Positions 1 to 8,721 of a stretch of 64,000 nucleotides of DNA are shown in pieces. A program made the translations under genes and the position numbers. The DNA is from Bacillus sp. OV322 (GTDB taxonomy: Bacteria; Bacillota; Bacilli; Bacillales; DSM-1321): assembly GCF_900112495.1 (NCBI RefSeq), contig NZ_FOMA01000004.1:434001-498000 (forward strand), given 5' to 3'. Position 1 is the stretch's first letter. Each line of letters starts with the position of its first letter. A model generated the notes under the pieces. That model did not search any database, was not told where the DNA came from, and was given only the letters and a program-made list of their open reading frames with translations.

Positions 1-1
1 C

Positions 2-208
2 AAGCCAGGGGTGCTTCATACTATTTCAGGCATATTCAAGAAAAGAAAAGTCAATATACACAGTTTGCTCGTTTATCCCGCTGATAATGAAACACATAAA
101 ATCCTTGTTATCCGTGTTCAAACCATGAACCCTTTTGCTATTGCAGAAGAATTGCAAAAAGAAGGCTATTTAGTTCTTTGGCCTATGCAGCAGGAGCTCC
201 CATTATGA
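2..208 (+). CDS. acuB: AcuB, C-terminal part (cut by window start)
   Basis: The reading frame is open from the window edge and ends in TGA at 206-208. The visible 68 residues form an ACT-like fold: a GVLHTISGIFKKR start, then strands around HSLLVYPAD and KILVIRVQT, then the helix NPFAIAEELQKEG. In AcuB this follows a pair of CBS domains, which lie outside the window. AcuB belongs to the acetoin/acetate utilisation operon acuABC, which controls acetyl-CoA synthetase activity through reversible acetylation. Its stop overlaps the acuC start (ATGA), so the two are translationally coupled. The assignment rests on the tail sequence plus the acuC neighbour. Confidence 0.88.
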   Translation, partial: KPGVLHTISGIFKKRKVNIHSLLVYPADNETHKILVIRVQTMNPFAIAEELQKEGYLVLWPMQQELPL

Positions 209-1386
209 AAAAAGAAGCCGTATTCGTTTATTCCGATGATCTTCTTGCATATAAATTCAAAGAAGGCCATCCTTTCGACCAAAAAAGACTGGGTATTACC
301 CTGGATTTATTAAAAAAACAGCATGCCATCAAAGAAGAAGATATCGTGAAGCCGAGAATGGCGACAGATGAAGAATTAATGCTCATCCATGACCCTTCCT
401 TTGTAAACGCTGTCAGAATGGCCGGTCAAGGCAAGCTTTCCGGGGACCGTGCAGATAGTTATGGTCTCGGAACCGAAGATACACCCATCTTTTCAGGCAT
501 GCACGAAGCATCCGCCCTGCTGGTTGGCGGCACTCTGACTGCTGCAGATTATGTGATGTCCGGAAAATCGCTTCATGCCTTAAATCTTGGCGGAGGACTC
601 CACCATGGCTTCCGCGGCAAGGCCTCAGGCTTTTGCGTGTACAATGACAGCTCTGTTGCCATTAAATACATTCAAAAGAAATATAATGCCAGGGTTCTTT
701 ACGTTGATACTGATGCCCATCACGGTGATGGTGTGCAATGGTCGTTCTATGATGATCCTTCCGTCTGTACGTTTTCCATTCATGAAACCGGGCGCTATCT
801 GTTCCCTGGGACAGGCAATATCAGTGAGCGGGGCCAGGGACAGGGCTATGGCTATACCTTTAATTTGCCTGTAGACGCATTTACTGAAGATGAGTCATGG
901 CTTGCTTCCTACAAAACTGCCTTCAGGGAAATCATTGAGTTCTTTAAACCAGACGTAATACTTACCCAAAATGGAGCAGATGCTCATTATTATGATCCTT
1001 TGACACATCTTTCTGCCACAATGAACATATTCAAGGAAATCCCGCGGCTGGCACATGAGCTGGCACATGAATACTGCGGGGGGCGCTGGATTGCTGTTGG
1101 AGGCGGCGGCTATGATATTTGGAGGGTTGTTCCAAGAGCATGGTCCATGATATGGATGGAAATGGCCGGATACAGGCAGACATCCGGAGCCTTGCCAGCT
1201 GACTGGATATCAAAGTGGCAGCCGGAGTCTCCAGTACGGCTGCCTGAGCACTGGGATGACCCGGATGGCATGTACACGCCGATTCCAAGAAAGCAGGAAA
1301 TTACCGAGAAAAATGCTCAAACCCTGGATAAATGCCTATATCCAATCAGGTCCTACAAAACGGCTCCTGACAACAAAAGTCCCTAG
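205..1386 (+). CDS. acuC: AcuC, histone-deacetylase-family protein deacetylase
   Basis: This 393-residue protein belongs to the class I HDAC-like amidohydrolases. In Bacillus, AcuC removes acetyl groups from acetyl-CoA synthetase (AcsA) and so reactivates it. Visible family signatures are the His pair in GGGLHHGF (about residues 133-134), the zinc-binding VDTDAHHGDG (Asp near 170, His near 172), QNGADAHYYDPL, and the late AVGGGGYD loop with the active-site Tyr. I chose the ATG at 205 over an upstream TTG because it forms an ATGA overlap with acuB and has CAGGAG about 8 bases upstream. It is the last gene of the operon and converges on ccpA across a shared hairpin. Confidence 0.95.
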   Translation: MKKEAVFVYSDDLLAYKFKEGHPFDQKRLGITLDLLKKQHAIKEEDIVKPRMATDEELMLIHDPSFVNAVRMAGQGKLSGDRADSYGLGTEDTPIFSGMHEASALLVGGTLTAADYVMSGKSLHALNLGGGLHHGFRGKASGFCVYNDSSVAIKYIQKKYNARVLYVDTDAHHGDGVQWSFYDDPSVCTFSIHETGRYLFPGTGNISERGQGQGYGYTFNLPVDAFTEDESWLASYKTAFREIIEFFKPDVILTQNGADAHYYDPLTHLSATMNIFKEIPRLAHELAHEYCGGRWIAVGGGGYDIWRVVPRAWSMIWMEMAGYRQTSGALPADWISKWQPESPVRLPEHWDDPDGMYTPIPRKQEITEKNAQTLDKCLYPIRSYKTAPDNKSP

Positions 1387-1433
1387 CTTCATGAATATCT
1401 GATCCATAAACAGCAGCTGCCGATCTTTAAAGT

Positions 1434-1466
1434 GAAAAAAAAACGTCCCGCAGGACGTTTTTTATT
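1434..1466. terminator. Bidirectional terminator between acuC and ccpA
   Basis: An AAACGTCC/GGACGTTT stem with a CGCA loop is flanked by an A-tract and a T-tract, so it can end transcription from both sides. The ccpA stop codon lies inside the T-tract. Confidence 0.85.
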
Positions 1467-2463
1467 TTGTAGATTGGCGTTTTTCAATACGATGAGGAAG
1501 AGTGACTGAAGCATCGCCTTCTACTTCTTCTTTATTCATCAATTTTGTCAGAAGCCTCATGGCTACCGCGCCAATATCATATAAAGGCTGCACGACCGTT
1601 GAAATCTGCGGGCGGACCATTAATGTCAGACGGGTATTGTCAAAGCTTATTACCTCAAAGTCATCCGGAACATTAAAGCCTTTATCCTGTGCTGCATGTA
1701 CGATGCCAAGGGCCATTTCGTCAGCGCCTGCAATAATTGCCGTAGGCTTCTCCCCTGCTTCAGCAAGCTTTTCAAATGCTTCAATTCCTGAATCGTAGGT
1801 GTAATCTCCTTCCACAATAAGATTTTCACTTGCTTCTATACCAGCTTCCTGCAGTGCACGCTTATATCCAGCAAGCTTTTTTTGGTTAACAGGCTGTGAA
1901 AGGCTGCCTGAAACCAGCGCAATCCTTTTATGGCCATTGCGGATAAATTCCGAGACCGCGTCATAAGAGGCTGCTTCATAATCAATGTTGACTGACGGGA
2001 CCTGCCCGCTGTCCTCCACCGAACCTGCCAGCACAATCGGCACCGGAGATTTCTTGAATTCCTCTATATGTTCTTCAGTAATATTGGAGCCCATAAATAC
2101 AATGCCGTCCACCTGTTTGCCGAGCATGGTATTAAGCAGGTGAAATTCCTTGTCCCTATTCTCATCTGAATTGCTCAGGATAATATTGTATTTGTACATT
2201 GTCGCAATATCTTCAATTCCTCTGGCAAGCTCTGCAAAGAAAATACTGGAGATATCCGGAATGATTACTCCAACTGTTGTCGTTTTCTTGCTCGCTAGAC
2301 CTCTTGCTACTGCATTAGGGCGATAGCCCAATCTATCGATGACTTCAGATACTTTCTTTCTTGTTGCAGGCTTTACATTTGGATTGCCGTTCACCACACG
2401 GGAAACGGTGGCCATGGAAACATTTGCTTCGCGGGCCACATCATAAATCGTTATATTATTCAT
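1462..2463 (-). CDS. ccpA: CcpA, catabolite control protein A (LacI family)
   Basis: CcpA is the master regulator of carbon catabolite control in Firmicutes; with HPr-Ser46-P as corepressor it binds cre sites. The 333 residues match the family length. The N-terminal LacI helix-turn-helix ([20 protein letters not shown], residues 4-23) is followed by the hinge helix ([15 protein letters not shown]) and a periplasmic-binding-protein-like core ending with the [16 protein letters not shown] region typical of CcpA. The start is ATG with GGAGGAG upstream. It is separated from aroA by about 480 bases, converges on acuC, and is in its usual genomic place beside acuC. Confidence 0.97.
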   Translation of the reverse strand: MNNITIYDVAREANVSMATVSRVVNGNPNVKPATRKKVSEVIDRLGYRPNAVARGLASKKTTTVGVIIPDISSIFFAELARGIEDIATMYKYNIILSNSDENRDKEFHLLNTMLGKQVDGIVFMGSNITEEHIEEFKKSPVPIVLAGSVEDSGQVPSVNIDYEAASYDAVSEFIRNGHKRIALVSGSLSQPVNQKKLAGYKRALQEAGIEASENLIVEGDYTYDSGIEAFEKLAEAGEKPTAIIAGADEMALGIVHAAQDKGFNVPDDFEVISFDNTRLTLMVRPQISTVVQPLYDIGAVAMRLLTKLMNKEEVEGDASVTLPHRIEKRQSTK

Positions 2464-2944
2464 CTTCCCACTCCTCCATTTCTTTTACTTTCTCCTTAAA
2501 ATAGCGGATTATTTCCGATATTCCATAACTTTTCATATTTTTTCCCGCATTAACAGGCAGTAATCCCCTCTGCTCCACAAGAATTGGAAACCAAAGCATG
2601 GGATAACTGCCCGAAAAGCAAGTTCAACGAACCATCAATGAAAAAGAAGAAGACCTCCATTGATGGATGTCTTATACATCATCCTTATTTCAGCGCGAGC
2701 GACTCATTTCTATCTTTGTTCATTTGTGAGCAATAAAAAGAGCAATCCTGGTGGATATTTGGAGCACTCTTAGGCATATCAATAATCAACGGACTTGTAC
2801 TTTATTTTATTATCATACGATAGTAGAACCCTTACTGCAATGTATGAGCCCTTATTTAATCAATTTTTTAAAGCAAAACGCCCATTCAGCTTGTGAAAGG
2901 GCGTTTGCGGGATCAATTATTGGATTTTTGCCTGCAGTTACTTA
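2464..2944. other. Intergenic region between aroA and ccpA
   Basis: About 480 bases without a supportable gene. It holds the aroA terminator (2876-2906), an isolated 9-bp inverted repeat CCATCAATG/CATTGATGG (2632-2640 and 2658-2666) with no T-tract, and the ccpA ribosome-binding site. No cre site was recognised here. Confidence 0.6.
2876..2906 (-). terminator. Likely aroA terminator
   Basis: The stem AAACGCCC/GGGCGTTT (2876-2883, 2899-2906) lies about 40 bases past the aroA stop. On the minus strand it is followed by a T-rich stretch (TTTTGCTTT), so it is plausible but not ideal. Confidence 0.6.
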
Positions 2945-4021
2945 TTATACAGTAACCCAGTTCAGCTTTTGTATTTCAGCAAAGAAATCATCAAACTGAT
3001 CTAAGTCCATTTGCTGTGCTGAATCAGATAAGGCAACTGCCGGATCCGGATGGACCTCCGCCATTACACCGTCTGCACCAATTGCAAGGGCAGCCTTGGC
3101 TGTCGGCAGAAGCAAGTCGCGCCGGCCTGTAGAATGTGTCACATCTACCATGACAGGCAAATGGGTTTCCTGTTTAAGGATTGGGACAGCGGATATATCC
3201 AATGTGTTCCTTGTTGCACGTTCGTAGGTACGGATTCCGCGCTCACATAAAATGATGTTTCCATTGCCCTGAGACATGATGTATTCTGCTGCATGAATGA
3301 ATTCATCGATTGTAGCAGCAAGCCCCCTCTTAAGCAAAACAGGTTTGTTAACAGAACCTGCTGCTTTCAGCAATTCAAAGTTTTGCATATTGCGTGCGCC
3401 AATTTGGATAACATCCAGGTATTCACATGCAAGTTCTATATCATTTGGATTGACGATTTCGCTGATGACCGCAAGCCCATATTCATCTCCGACTTTTTTA
3501 AGGATTTCAAGGCCTTCTACTCCAAGTCCCTGGAAATCGTAAGGTGAAGTCCGCGGTTTGAAAGCCCCTCCGCGCAAAAGCTTAAGCCCTTTTGCTTTTA
3601 CTGCTGCAGCAACTGTTGCTACCTGTTCGTAAGATTCAACAGAGCATGGGCCAAAAACAAAGCTTGGAACGCCATTGCCGATTAATTCGCCTTTTAGATT
3701 CACAATTGTATCTTCAGGTTTTTTCTTCCTTGAAACCAATAAAGCCTTTTTCTGATCTTCTTCTTGAAGACCAAGTCCAAGCTTGAATATTTCTTTGAAG
3801 ATGTGTTTAAGAGAGGCAGCCTCAAGAGGGCCCTCATTATTCGCTTCAATTAAATCGAGCATCTTTCTTTCACGGACGGGATCATAACGATTCACACCCT
3901 GTTTTTCTTTTACCCGGCCAATTTCCTGCACAAGCTCTGCTCTTTTGTTAATTAGCTGCAGTAAATCAAGGTTTACTCCATCAAGCTTTTCGCGTAAAGC
4001 ATCAAGATCTTTATTGCTCAT
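2945..4021 (-). CDS. aroA: Bifunctional chorismate mutase / DAHP synthase
   Basis: A 358-residue fusion. Residues about 1-90 are an AroQ-type chorismate mutase ([30 protein letters not shown]). Residues about 100-358 are a class I-beta DAHP synthase ([68 protein letters not shown]). The mutase domain commonly acts as a feedback sensor for the synthase, which condenses PEP and erythrose-4-phosphate at the entry to the shikimate pathway. I chose the ATG at 4021 because AAGGATGG sits ahead of it; an in-frame ATG six codons upstream has no clear site. Bacillus calls this gene aroA, which should not be confused with EPSP synthase. Confidence 0.96.
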   Translation of the reverse strand: MSNKDLDALREKLDGVNLDLLQLINKRAELVQEIGRVKEKQGVNRYDPVRERKMLDLIEANNEGPLEAASLKHIFKEIFKLGLGLQEEDQKKALLVSRKKKPEDTIVNLKGELIGNGVPSFVFGPCSVESYEQVATVAAAVKAKGLKLLRGGAFKPRTSPYDFQGLGVEGLEILKKVGDEYGLAVISEIVNPNDIELACEYLDVIQIGARNMQNFELLKAAGSVNKPVLLKRGLAATIDEFIHAAEYIMSQGNGNIILCERGIRTYERATRNTLDISAVPILKQETHLPVMVDVTHSTGRRDLLLPTAKAALAIGADGVMAEVHPDPAVALSDSAQQMDLDQFDDFFAEIQKLNWVTV

Positions 4022-4236
4022 TATAATCCATCCTTCCATAATAAAATGAGTGCTGATTCAGCCGCCAGGCTTCAAACCTGCTTGCCAGCCGGAAAATTCA
4101 TATAAAATTATGCCACTTATCATTCCATTTCCGGTAACTTTTATGAAATAAAAAAGTATGTTACATTTCTTATATAATTTTTAATTATTATAAATGAAAA
4201 ATAATAGAATGTCACTCATTTTTTCTTTATTAAACA

Positions 4237-4252
4237 AACGCTTTTAAGCGTT
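4237..4252. promoter_or_regulatory. Short inverted repeat upstream of the FtsA-like gene
   Basis: AACGCTT and AAGCGTT flank a 2-base centre, 38 bases before the GTG start of the FtsA-like gene and in a very AT-rich region. The spacing suits a dimeric operator, but no regulator can be named. It could equally be a weak hairpin in the leader. Confidence 0.3.
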
Positions 4253-4289
4253 AAAGTATAAAAACCAAATTAAAGAAGGTGTTTTCGCT

Positions 4290-6449
4290 GTGAAAGAAAA
4301 ACTTTTTGCTCTTGATATAGGTACAAGAACAGTAGTCGGAATTATCCTTGAAAGGAACTCAAACGGCTACAGCATCCTGGATATTTTATCAAAGGAACAT
4401 TCTGAGCGTGCTATGCTGGACGGCCAAATCCATGATGTTGTAGCCGTATCCAGGGTAATTGAAGGCATTAAAGCTGAACTGGAGAAAAAACATGGCCCAT
4501 TAGACCAAGTAAGTGTCGCTGCTGCGGGAAGAGCACTGAAAACAGAACGTGCAAAAGTAGAAATTGATATAAAAGGCAAGCCGATCATGCAGCGGGAAGA
4601 CATCCTCCATCTGGAGCTTACTGCTGTCCAGAAGGCACAGGGAGCAGCAGCAGGACAAGATGATACTCAATCAGACTATCATTACTATTGTGTAGGATAT
4701 TCCGTTTTATACTATCATCTCGATGATCAGGAAATCGGGAACCTTATTGATCAGAGCGGTGAAAAAGCTTCTGTGGAAATCATTGCTACCTTTCTTCCTA
4801 AAGTAGTCGTGGAGTCTCTGCTTGCTGCCTTGAAGAGGGCAGACCTGACCATGCAGGCATTAACACTTGAACCCATTGCAGCTATTAACGTGCTCATCCC
4901 TGCCTCTATGCGCCGGCTGAACATAGCCCTTGTGGATATAGGTGCCGGAACCTCTGATATAGCCCTTACAGACTCAGGGACCGTGATTGCTTATGGAATG
5001 GTTCCTGTCGCAGGAGACGAGATTACAGAAGCTATCAGCGATGCCCTGCTGCTGGATTTTCCGATGGCTGAAACGGTTAAAAGACAGCTAAACAGCAAAG
5101 AAGACTTTATTTCCGTAACAGATATCCTCGGATTTAGTCATGACATGCAAAAAAGTGATGTGATTAAAGAAATATCAGGAGCACTTGAGCGGCTTGCCTG
5201 CTCCATTTCTGATGAAATTCTTTCTTTAAACAATGGAAACCCCCCAAAGGCAGTCATGCTTGTGGGTGGCGGCAGCTTAACTCCCGATCTCCCGGGGCTG
5301 CTTGCCAATAAATTAAGCCTTCCTGCGAACAGGGTGGCAATCAGGGACATAGAAGCCATACAGAATCTGGTTTTTCCGGAGACAATGCTTAGTGGTCCAG
5401 AATTTGTTACACCAGTCGGCATCGCTATAGCTGCTGATAAAAATCCTGTTAAATATTTGAGTGTAACTGTTAATAATCAAACCATCCGATTATTCGACAT
5501 GAAAAAGATGACGGTGGGAGATTGCCTGCTTACTGCGGGAATCAAATTAAATAAATTATACGGTAAGCCTGGAATGGCCATGATTGTCCAATATAACGGC
5601 AAGTCAGTGACCATCCCTGGAACTCATGGCTCTAAGCCGGAATTATCACTTAACTCCATGGAGGCTTCACTTGCGGATGAGGTATCAGAGGGAGATGTGA
5701 TAACTGTTAGAAAGGGACAGGACGGGATGCAGGCCAATTATTCTATCGCAGAGCTTGCCGACCATATCCCTCATAAATCTGTCTCCATTAACGGTGAAAG
5801 ATTTATAGCTTCAGCAGAATTAATCAGGAATGGCCTGCCAGTTACAGGTGCGGAGCCGCTAGGTGATCATGATGTGATTGAATGTAAGATGCCTGAAACC
5901 ATCTCCTCATTGCTTTCCCGTTTAAAGCTAAAAGATTTATTAACGAATATTCACCCTTTTACTATACAGCTTGATGATAAAACAATCAGACTGCCGGGAT
6001 ACTCCCATAAGCTGAAAAAAAATGGAATGGAAGCAGATATTTATGATTCCTTTGAAGACGGAGATGAACTGATAGTCATTGCACCACAGCCTCCTGCAGC
6101 ACAGGATTTACTTAATGAAATAAACTGCCAGTCCGATTATTCTATACCCATTTCTTTTAATGGCAAAAAAATGTCCCTTTCCAAAAAACTCTCTGAACTC
6201 CATCGCAACGGAGAACCATTAGGCGCTCATGACGTAATAAAGAACGGAGATATGTTGACGCTGATCCAGCATAAGATGGAGCCATTTATCTTCCAGGATT
6301 TATTCCGCCATGTTGAAATTGAAATGCCCAAGGATTCAAATGGACGTTTTATTCTGATAAAAAACAATAAAGAAACCAGCTTTCATGAAACCGTCTCACC
6401 TGGTGATGAACTTAAAATCCTGTGGCCAACCGCCATGAAAAATTTCTGA
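4290..6449 (+). CDS. FtsA/PilM-like actin-fold ATPase with long repeat-bearing C-terminal tail
   Basis: 719 residues, far longer than classical FtsA (about 420). Residues 1 to about 390 carry the FtsA pattern: phosphate-1 loop FALDIGTRTVVGII, a 1C-type subdomain (GQIHDVVAVSRVIEGI ... VSVAAAGRALKT ... QREDILHLEL), phosphate-2 ALVDIGAGTSDIALT, and adenosine motif VMLVGGGSLTPDLP. The remaining 330 residues contain about five short modules beginning VTVNNQTI, VSINGERF, FTIQLDDKT, ISFNGKKM and IEMPKDS, most ending in GD-plus-hydrophobic (EGDVITV, HDVIECK, DGDELIVI, NGDMLTLI, PGDELKIL). I read these as small beta-grasp-like repeats. No C-terminal membrane-targeting helix of the FtsA type is obvious. 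The start is GTG with AAGAAGGTG upstream. The cellular role is unknown; a cytoskeletal or envelope scaffold is inference. Confidence 0.8.
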   Translation: MKEKLFALDIGTRTVVGIILERNSNGYSILDILSKEHSERAMLDGQIHDVVAVSRVIEGIKAELEKKHGPLDQVSVAAAGRALKTERAKVEIDIKGKPIMQREDILHLELTAVQKAQGAAAGQDDTQSDYHYYCVGYSVLYYHLDDQEIGNLIDQSGEKASVEIIATFLPKVVVESLLAALKRADLTMQALTLEPIAAINVLIPASMRRLNIALVDIGAGTSDIALTDSGTVIAYGMVPVAGDEITEAISDALLLDFPMAETVKRQLNSKEDFISVTDILGFSHDMQKSDVIKEISGALERLACSISDEILSLNNGNPPKAVMLVGGGSLTPDLPGLLANKLSLPANRVAIRDIEAIQNLVFPETMLSGPEFVTPVGIAIAADKNPVKYLSVTVNNQTIRLFDMKKMTVGDCLLTAGIKLNKLYGKPGMAMIVQYNGKSVTIPGTHGSKPELSLNSMEASLADEVSEGDVITVRKGQDGMQANYSIAELADHIPHKSVSINGERFIASAELIRNGLPVTGAEPLGDHDVIECKMPETISSLLSRLKLKDLLTNIHPFTIQLDDKTIRLPGYSHKLKKNGMEADIYDSFEDGDELIVIAPQPPAAQDLLNEINCQSDYSIPISFNGKKMSLSKKLSELHRNGEPLGAHDVIKNGDMLTLIQHKMEPFIFQDLFRHVEIEMPKDSNGRFILIKNNKETSFHETVSPGDELKILWPTAMKNF

Positions 6450-6464
6450 GAGCCCATAATAAAA

Positions 6465-6687
6465 GGCTGTTTTCGTAAATTTTGCTGCTACCTAAACAAG
6501 GGGCTGATTTCCGCTTCAGGATGCTCTCTTTCCGTGGGGCGGGCGGTGAGCCTCACAAGCAATGCTTGCGGGGTCTCATCTCCCGCTAATCCCACAGGAG
6601 TCTCGCACCTTATACTCCAATCAACCTGGTTTAACAACAGAATCGCTTCACAGAACAATTAAAAAACAATCTGTAAGAGGAGAGTCT
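6465..6687 (+). repeat. Family 1 repeat, copy a (full length)
   Basis: About 223 bases from GGCTGTTTTCGTAAA to a degenerate AGAGTCT end. It contains the shared core blocks GCTGATTTCCGCT, GGGTCTCA, GGAGTCTCGCACC and CCAATCAACCTGG. It lies directly after the FtsA-like gene. A 65-codon ORF inside it is just repeat sequence. Confidence 0.85.
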
Positions 6688-6690
6688 AAT

Positions 6691-6731
6691 AAAAAGATGC
6701 ATCCTGCTGAAAAGCACAGATGCATCTTTTT
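6691..6731. terminator. Bidirectional terminator before ytxJ
   Basis: A 13-bp stem AAAAAGATGCATC/GATGCATCTTTTT with flanking A and T tracts sits just past the ytxJ stop and between convergent genes. Confidence 0.85.
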
Positions 6732-6742
6732 TACTGTTGATT

Positions 6743-7066
6743 TTATTGAACTGCTTTAGTTAAGGATTCATTGGTTATTCTGCTGTGAGAGGCATTCCAT
6801 ACCGGTTCTCCATTTTTAAATAGGATAGCTTGGGGAGATTCATGCCTGATATTGAATTTGTCTGCAATATAGGCGGAAAGAGGCCTCGCCTCCTGTACAG
6901 CCAAATAAGCAGTATTAACGGCTTCATTTTCTTTAACAAAACGTTCATACTCACTAAAAGCCGCGCCGCTTATCGGGCATGTCAGGCTATGCTTAACAAG
7001 CAAAAAACTGTCCTGTTTCAGCAATTCTTCAAATTGCTCCTGAGAATCAATTTTACGTGCATTCAT
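6743..7066 (-). CDS. ytxJ: YtxJ, monothiol bacilliredoxin-like protein
   Basis: This 107-residue thioredoxin-fold protein is known in Bacillus as YtxJ/BrxC and takes part in bacillithiol-dependent redox repair (de-bacillithiolation). The single active-site cysteine is in KHSLTCPISGAAF (about residues 25-37). The absence of a second Cys fits the monothiol type, and the cis-Pro region ESPQAILFKNG is present. I chose ATG at 7066 with GGGAGAAG upstream over a longer frame that runs into the ytxH terminator. It is the distal gene of the ytxGHJ cluster, but a strong hairpin precedes it, so it may be partly uncoupled. Confidence 0.92.
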   Translation of the reverse strand: MNARKIDSQEQFEELLKQDSFLLVKHSLTCPISGAAFSEYERFVKENEAVNTAYLAVQEARPLSAYIADKFNIRHESPQAILFKNGEPVWNASHSRITNESLTKAVQ

Positions 7067-7108
7067 TTTTGAACTTCTCCCTTCAGTCATGCAAGATTTA
7101 CCGCATAC

Positions 7109-7155
7109 GAAAAAAACAAATGGCGGTGAAGCCATGTTATCACTTCACCGCCATT
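7109..7155 (-). terminator. Terminator between ytxH and ytxJ
   Basis: The 12-bp perfect stem AATGGCGGTGAA/TTCACCGCCATT is followed on the minus strand by TTTGTTTTTT. It should stop most ytxGH transcripts before ytxJ. Confidence 0.8.
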
Positions 7156-7172
7156 ATTTTCAAACTCACTGC

Positions 7173-7757
7173 TTACTTGTTATATTTATTCTCTGTTTCT
7201 TCAAATGCCTTCTTTGTTTCATCAAGTTTTAGCTGTGCTGCGTTTTTATTGCCGCTTGAAAGATCAGCACTGCTGCCTGATGATGCATTGTCAGATGAAT
7301 TGTAGGACGTTTCTACAGAAGTAATTGGAGAGCCTGATTCACCTTGTGTGCCGGTTGATGTTTTCCTAGTCGCATTCGATTCGCCTGAACCCGTCTCTTT
7401 ATCACCGGTTTTCAAGCTTTTTACTTTGTTCATAAGGTCAGCAGACTTGTTGGTTACAAGTTCTGAGACAGTGCTCGTTTTGTCTTTTGCTGTGCCTGCA
7501 ATGGTTGTGCCTTTTTCCATAGCTGCCTGGCTGAGCTTTATCGTTTTGTCTGAAATATTTTTTGCCTGAACATTGAAATCGCTTCGCAGCTCTTTCCCAG
7601 CCTTTGGAGCCATGAATAGTGCTGTAGCAGCACCAACCATTCCTCCGACAAGCGCTCCAATGATGAAATCCTTCGAGCTGCTTGATTCGCGGTCTGCCTC
7701 ATATGTTTTTTGGTAATCCCTCGTATATTCCTTTGGCTGATATTCTTTTTGAGTCAT
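7173..7757 (-). CDS. ytxH: YtxH family general stress protein
   Basis: 194 residues. A hydrophilic N-terminus with several Tyr (TQKEYQPKEYTRDYQKTYE) is followed by one Gly/Ala-rich segment (DFIIGALVGGMVGAATALFMAPKAGKELR), the hallmark of the YtxH/GvpP-like family. A long, Ser/Thr/Asn-rich, probably disordered or helical tail completes it. The molecular function is not known; in B. subtilis the operon is stress-induced. Two in-frame ATGs follow the AAGGAG; I took the second (7757), which leaves a 7-base spacer instead of 1. It lies 30 bases downstream of ytxG. Confidence 0.88.
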   Translation of the reverse strand: MTQKEYQPKEYTRDYQKTYEADRESSSSKDFIIGALVGGMVGAATALFMAPKAGKELRSDFNVQAKNISDKTIKLSQAAMEKGTTIAGTAKDKTSTVSELVTNKSADLMNKVKSLKTGDKETGSGESNATRKTSTGTQGESGSPITSVETSYNSSDNASSGSSADLSSGNKNAAQLKLDETKKAFEETENKYNK

Positions 7758-7787
7758 TTTCATTCTCCTTTCAGTTTTCATATTTTT

Positions 7788-8276
7788 TTAATATCTGGAT
7801 CTTAAGAATTTTTTCTTTGGCAATTCATCTGAAAGGCCTTCAACAGGCACTGAAGATGACGGCTTGGACTTTCTTGATTTCCATTTGTCCTTGATTTCCA
7901 AGGCTACATTGCTCCATTGTACGATTTGCGATATTTTTTCCTGGTTGTTGTCAATTTCAAATTGAACCTTTTCAGAAACCTTCTGCATGGAAGTGTTAAA
8001 GCTGGAAATGGAGTTTCCAACACCTTTAACCGCATTTACCACTGTATTCAGGTTTTCTGACTTATGCTGCAAATCTTCAGCAAGGGCATTTGTTTTATGA
8101 AGGAGCTGAGTAGTTTCCAGCGATACCCCCTGCATTTGCCCTTCCAGCCCTGTCAGGGTCTGCGCAACACTGTCAAGCGTCACCTGCAGGGATTTCAATG
8201 TTCTGGACAGGAAAATCACAAGGACTAAAAATGCGACTGCTGCCACTGCTGCACTCAAATATAATATAATCTCCAT
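7788..8276 (-). CDS. ytxG: YtxG, DUF948 membrane-anchored protein
   Basis: 162 residues: an N-terminal membrane helix (about residues 3-24, [20 protein letters not shown]), then a long amphipathic coiled-coil region with heptad-like spacing ([20 protein letters not shown] through [12 protein letters not shown]) and a basic, low-complexity C-terminus. This is the DUF948 layout; biochemical function is unknown. It is the first gene of the ytxGHJ stress cluster, with GGAGG ahead of its ATG and a near-consensus sigma-B promoter about 57 bases upstream of the start. Confidence 0.92.
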   Translation of the reverse strand: MEIILYLSAAVAAVAFLVLVIFLSRTLKSLQVTLDSVAQTLTGLEGQMQGVSLETTQLLHKTNALAEDLQHKSENLNTVVNAVKGVGNSISSFNTSMQKVSEKVQFEIDNNQEKISQIVQWSNVALEIKDKWKSRKSKPSSSVPVEGLSDELPKKKFLRSRY

Positions 8277-8332
8277 GGGGCACCTCCAATTTAAAAATTC
8301 AGTACATTATGTACTAGTAACTTGTATGTTTA

Positions 8333-8357
8333 ATACCCTTTCCCTTTTATTATAAAC
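8333..8357 (-). promoter_or_regulatory. Sigma-B promoter of ytxGHJ
   Basis: Reading the minus strand gives GTTTAT, 13 bases, GGGTAT, against the sigma-B consensus GTTTAA - 12 to 15 - GGGTAW. Known sigma-B control of ytxGH in B. subtilis supports the call. Confidence 0.85.
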
Positions 8358-8721
8358 GTATTTATTTTTTCAATATAGCCTAAAAAAAATCCTTCTTTTT
8401 GAAATAATTTTTCTTAGGTTTGTTTAATCAGTCTGCTGATTAATGCACGCTAAGCGGATTAGCCCGCCTGGTTCCCGGGTTATTCTTCTTACATCCGAAG
8501 ACCTGCAGGCTCAAAGACTGCGCGGAAACCCTGCCAGCTCTCCCATGGATTCTTGCTTTCTGCACGAAAATCAGCAGGGAAGTTTGACCATGTCATTTTC
8601 TTCATGACCCAATGATTACGACAGCCTGCCCATTTTATTTCTAATTCCGAAATATTTATTGTAGCAGAATCCAAAGAATCGGTTACAATAGAAAGGAATC
8701 GTTAATATTGGAGGCTGTGTA
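8358..8721. other. Intergenic region between ytxG promoter and ampS
   Basis: Contains the ampS ribosome-binding site (TTGGAGGC, about 8 bases before ATG) and a possible -10 TACAAT at 8685-8690. A 61-codon minus-strand frame covers 8489-8674, but it starts at TTG without a ribosome-binding site, so I do not call it a gene. Confidence 0.5.

Noticed and set aside
2632-2666. Inverted repeat CCATCAATG/CATTGATGG in the aroA-ccpA gap
   Set aside because: No T-tract and no link to a promoter; left as an unexplained structure, not called as a terminator or operator.
6562-6759. 65-codon plus-strand ORF after the FtsA-like gene
   Set aside because: It lies inside family 1 repeat copy a and the ytxJ terminator; similar frames arise in other copies simply from repeat sequence.
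8489-8674. 61-codon minus-strand ORF between ytxG and ampS
   Set aside because: TTG start with no ribosome-binding site, overlapping the ampS promoter area; could be a gene remnant but nothing supports function.
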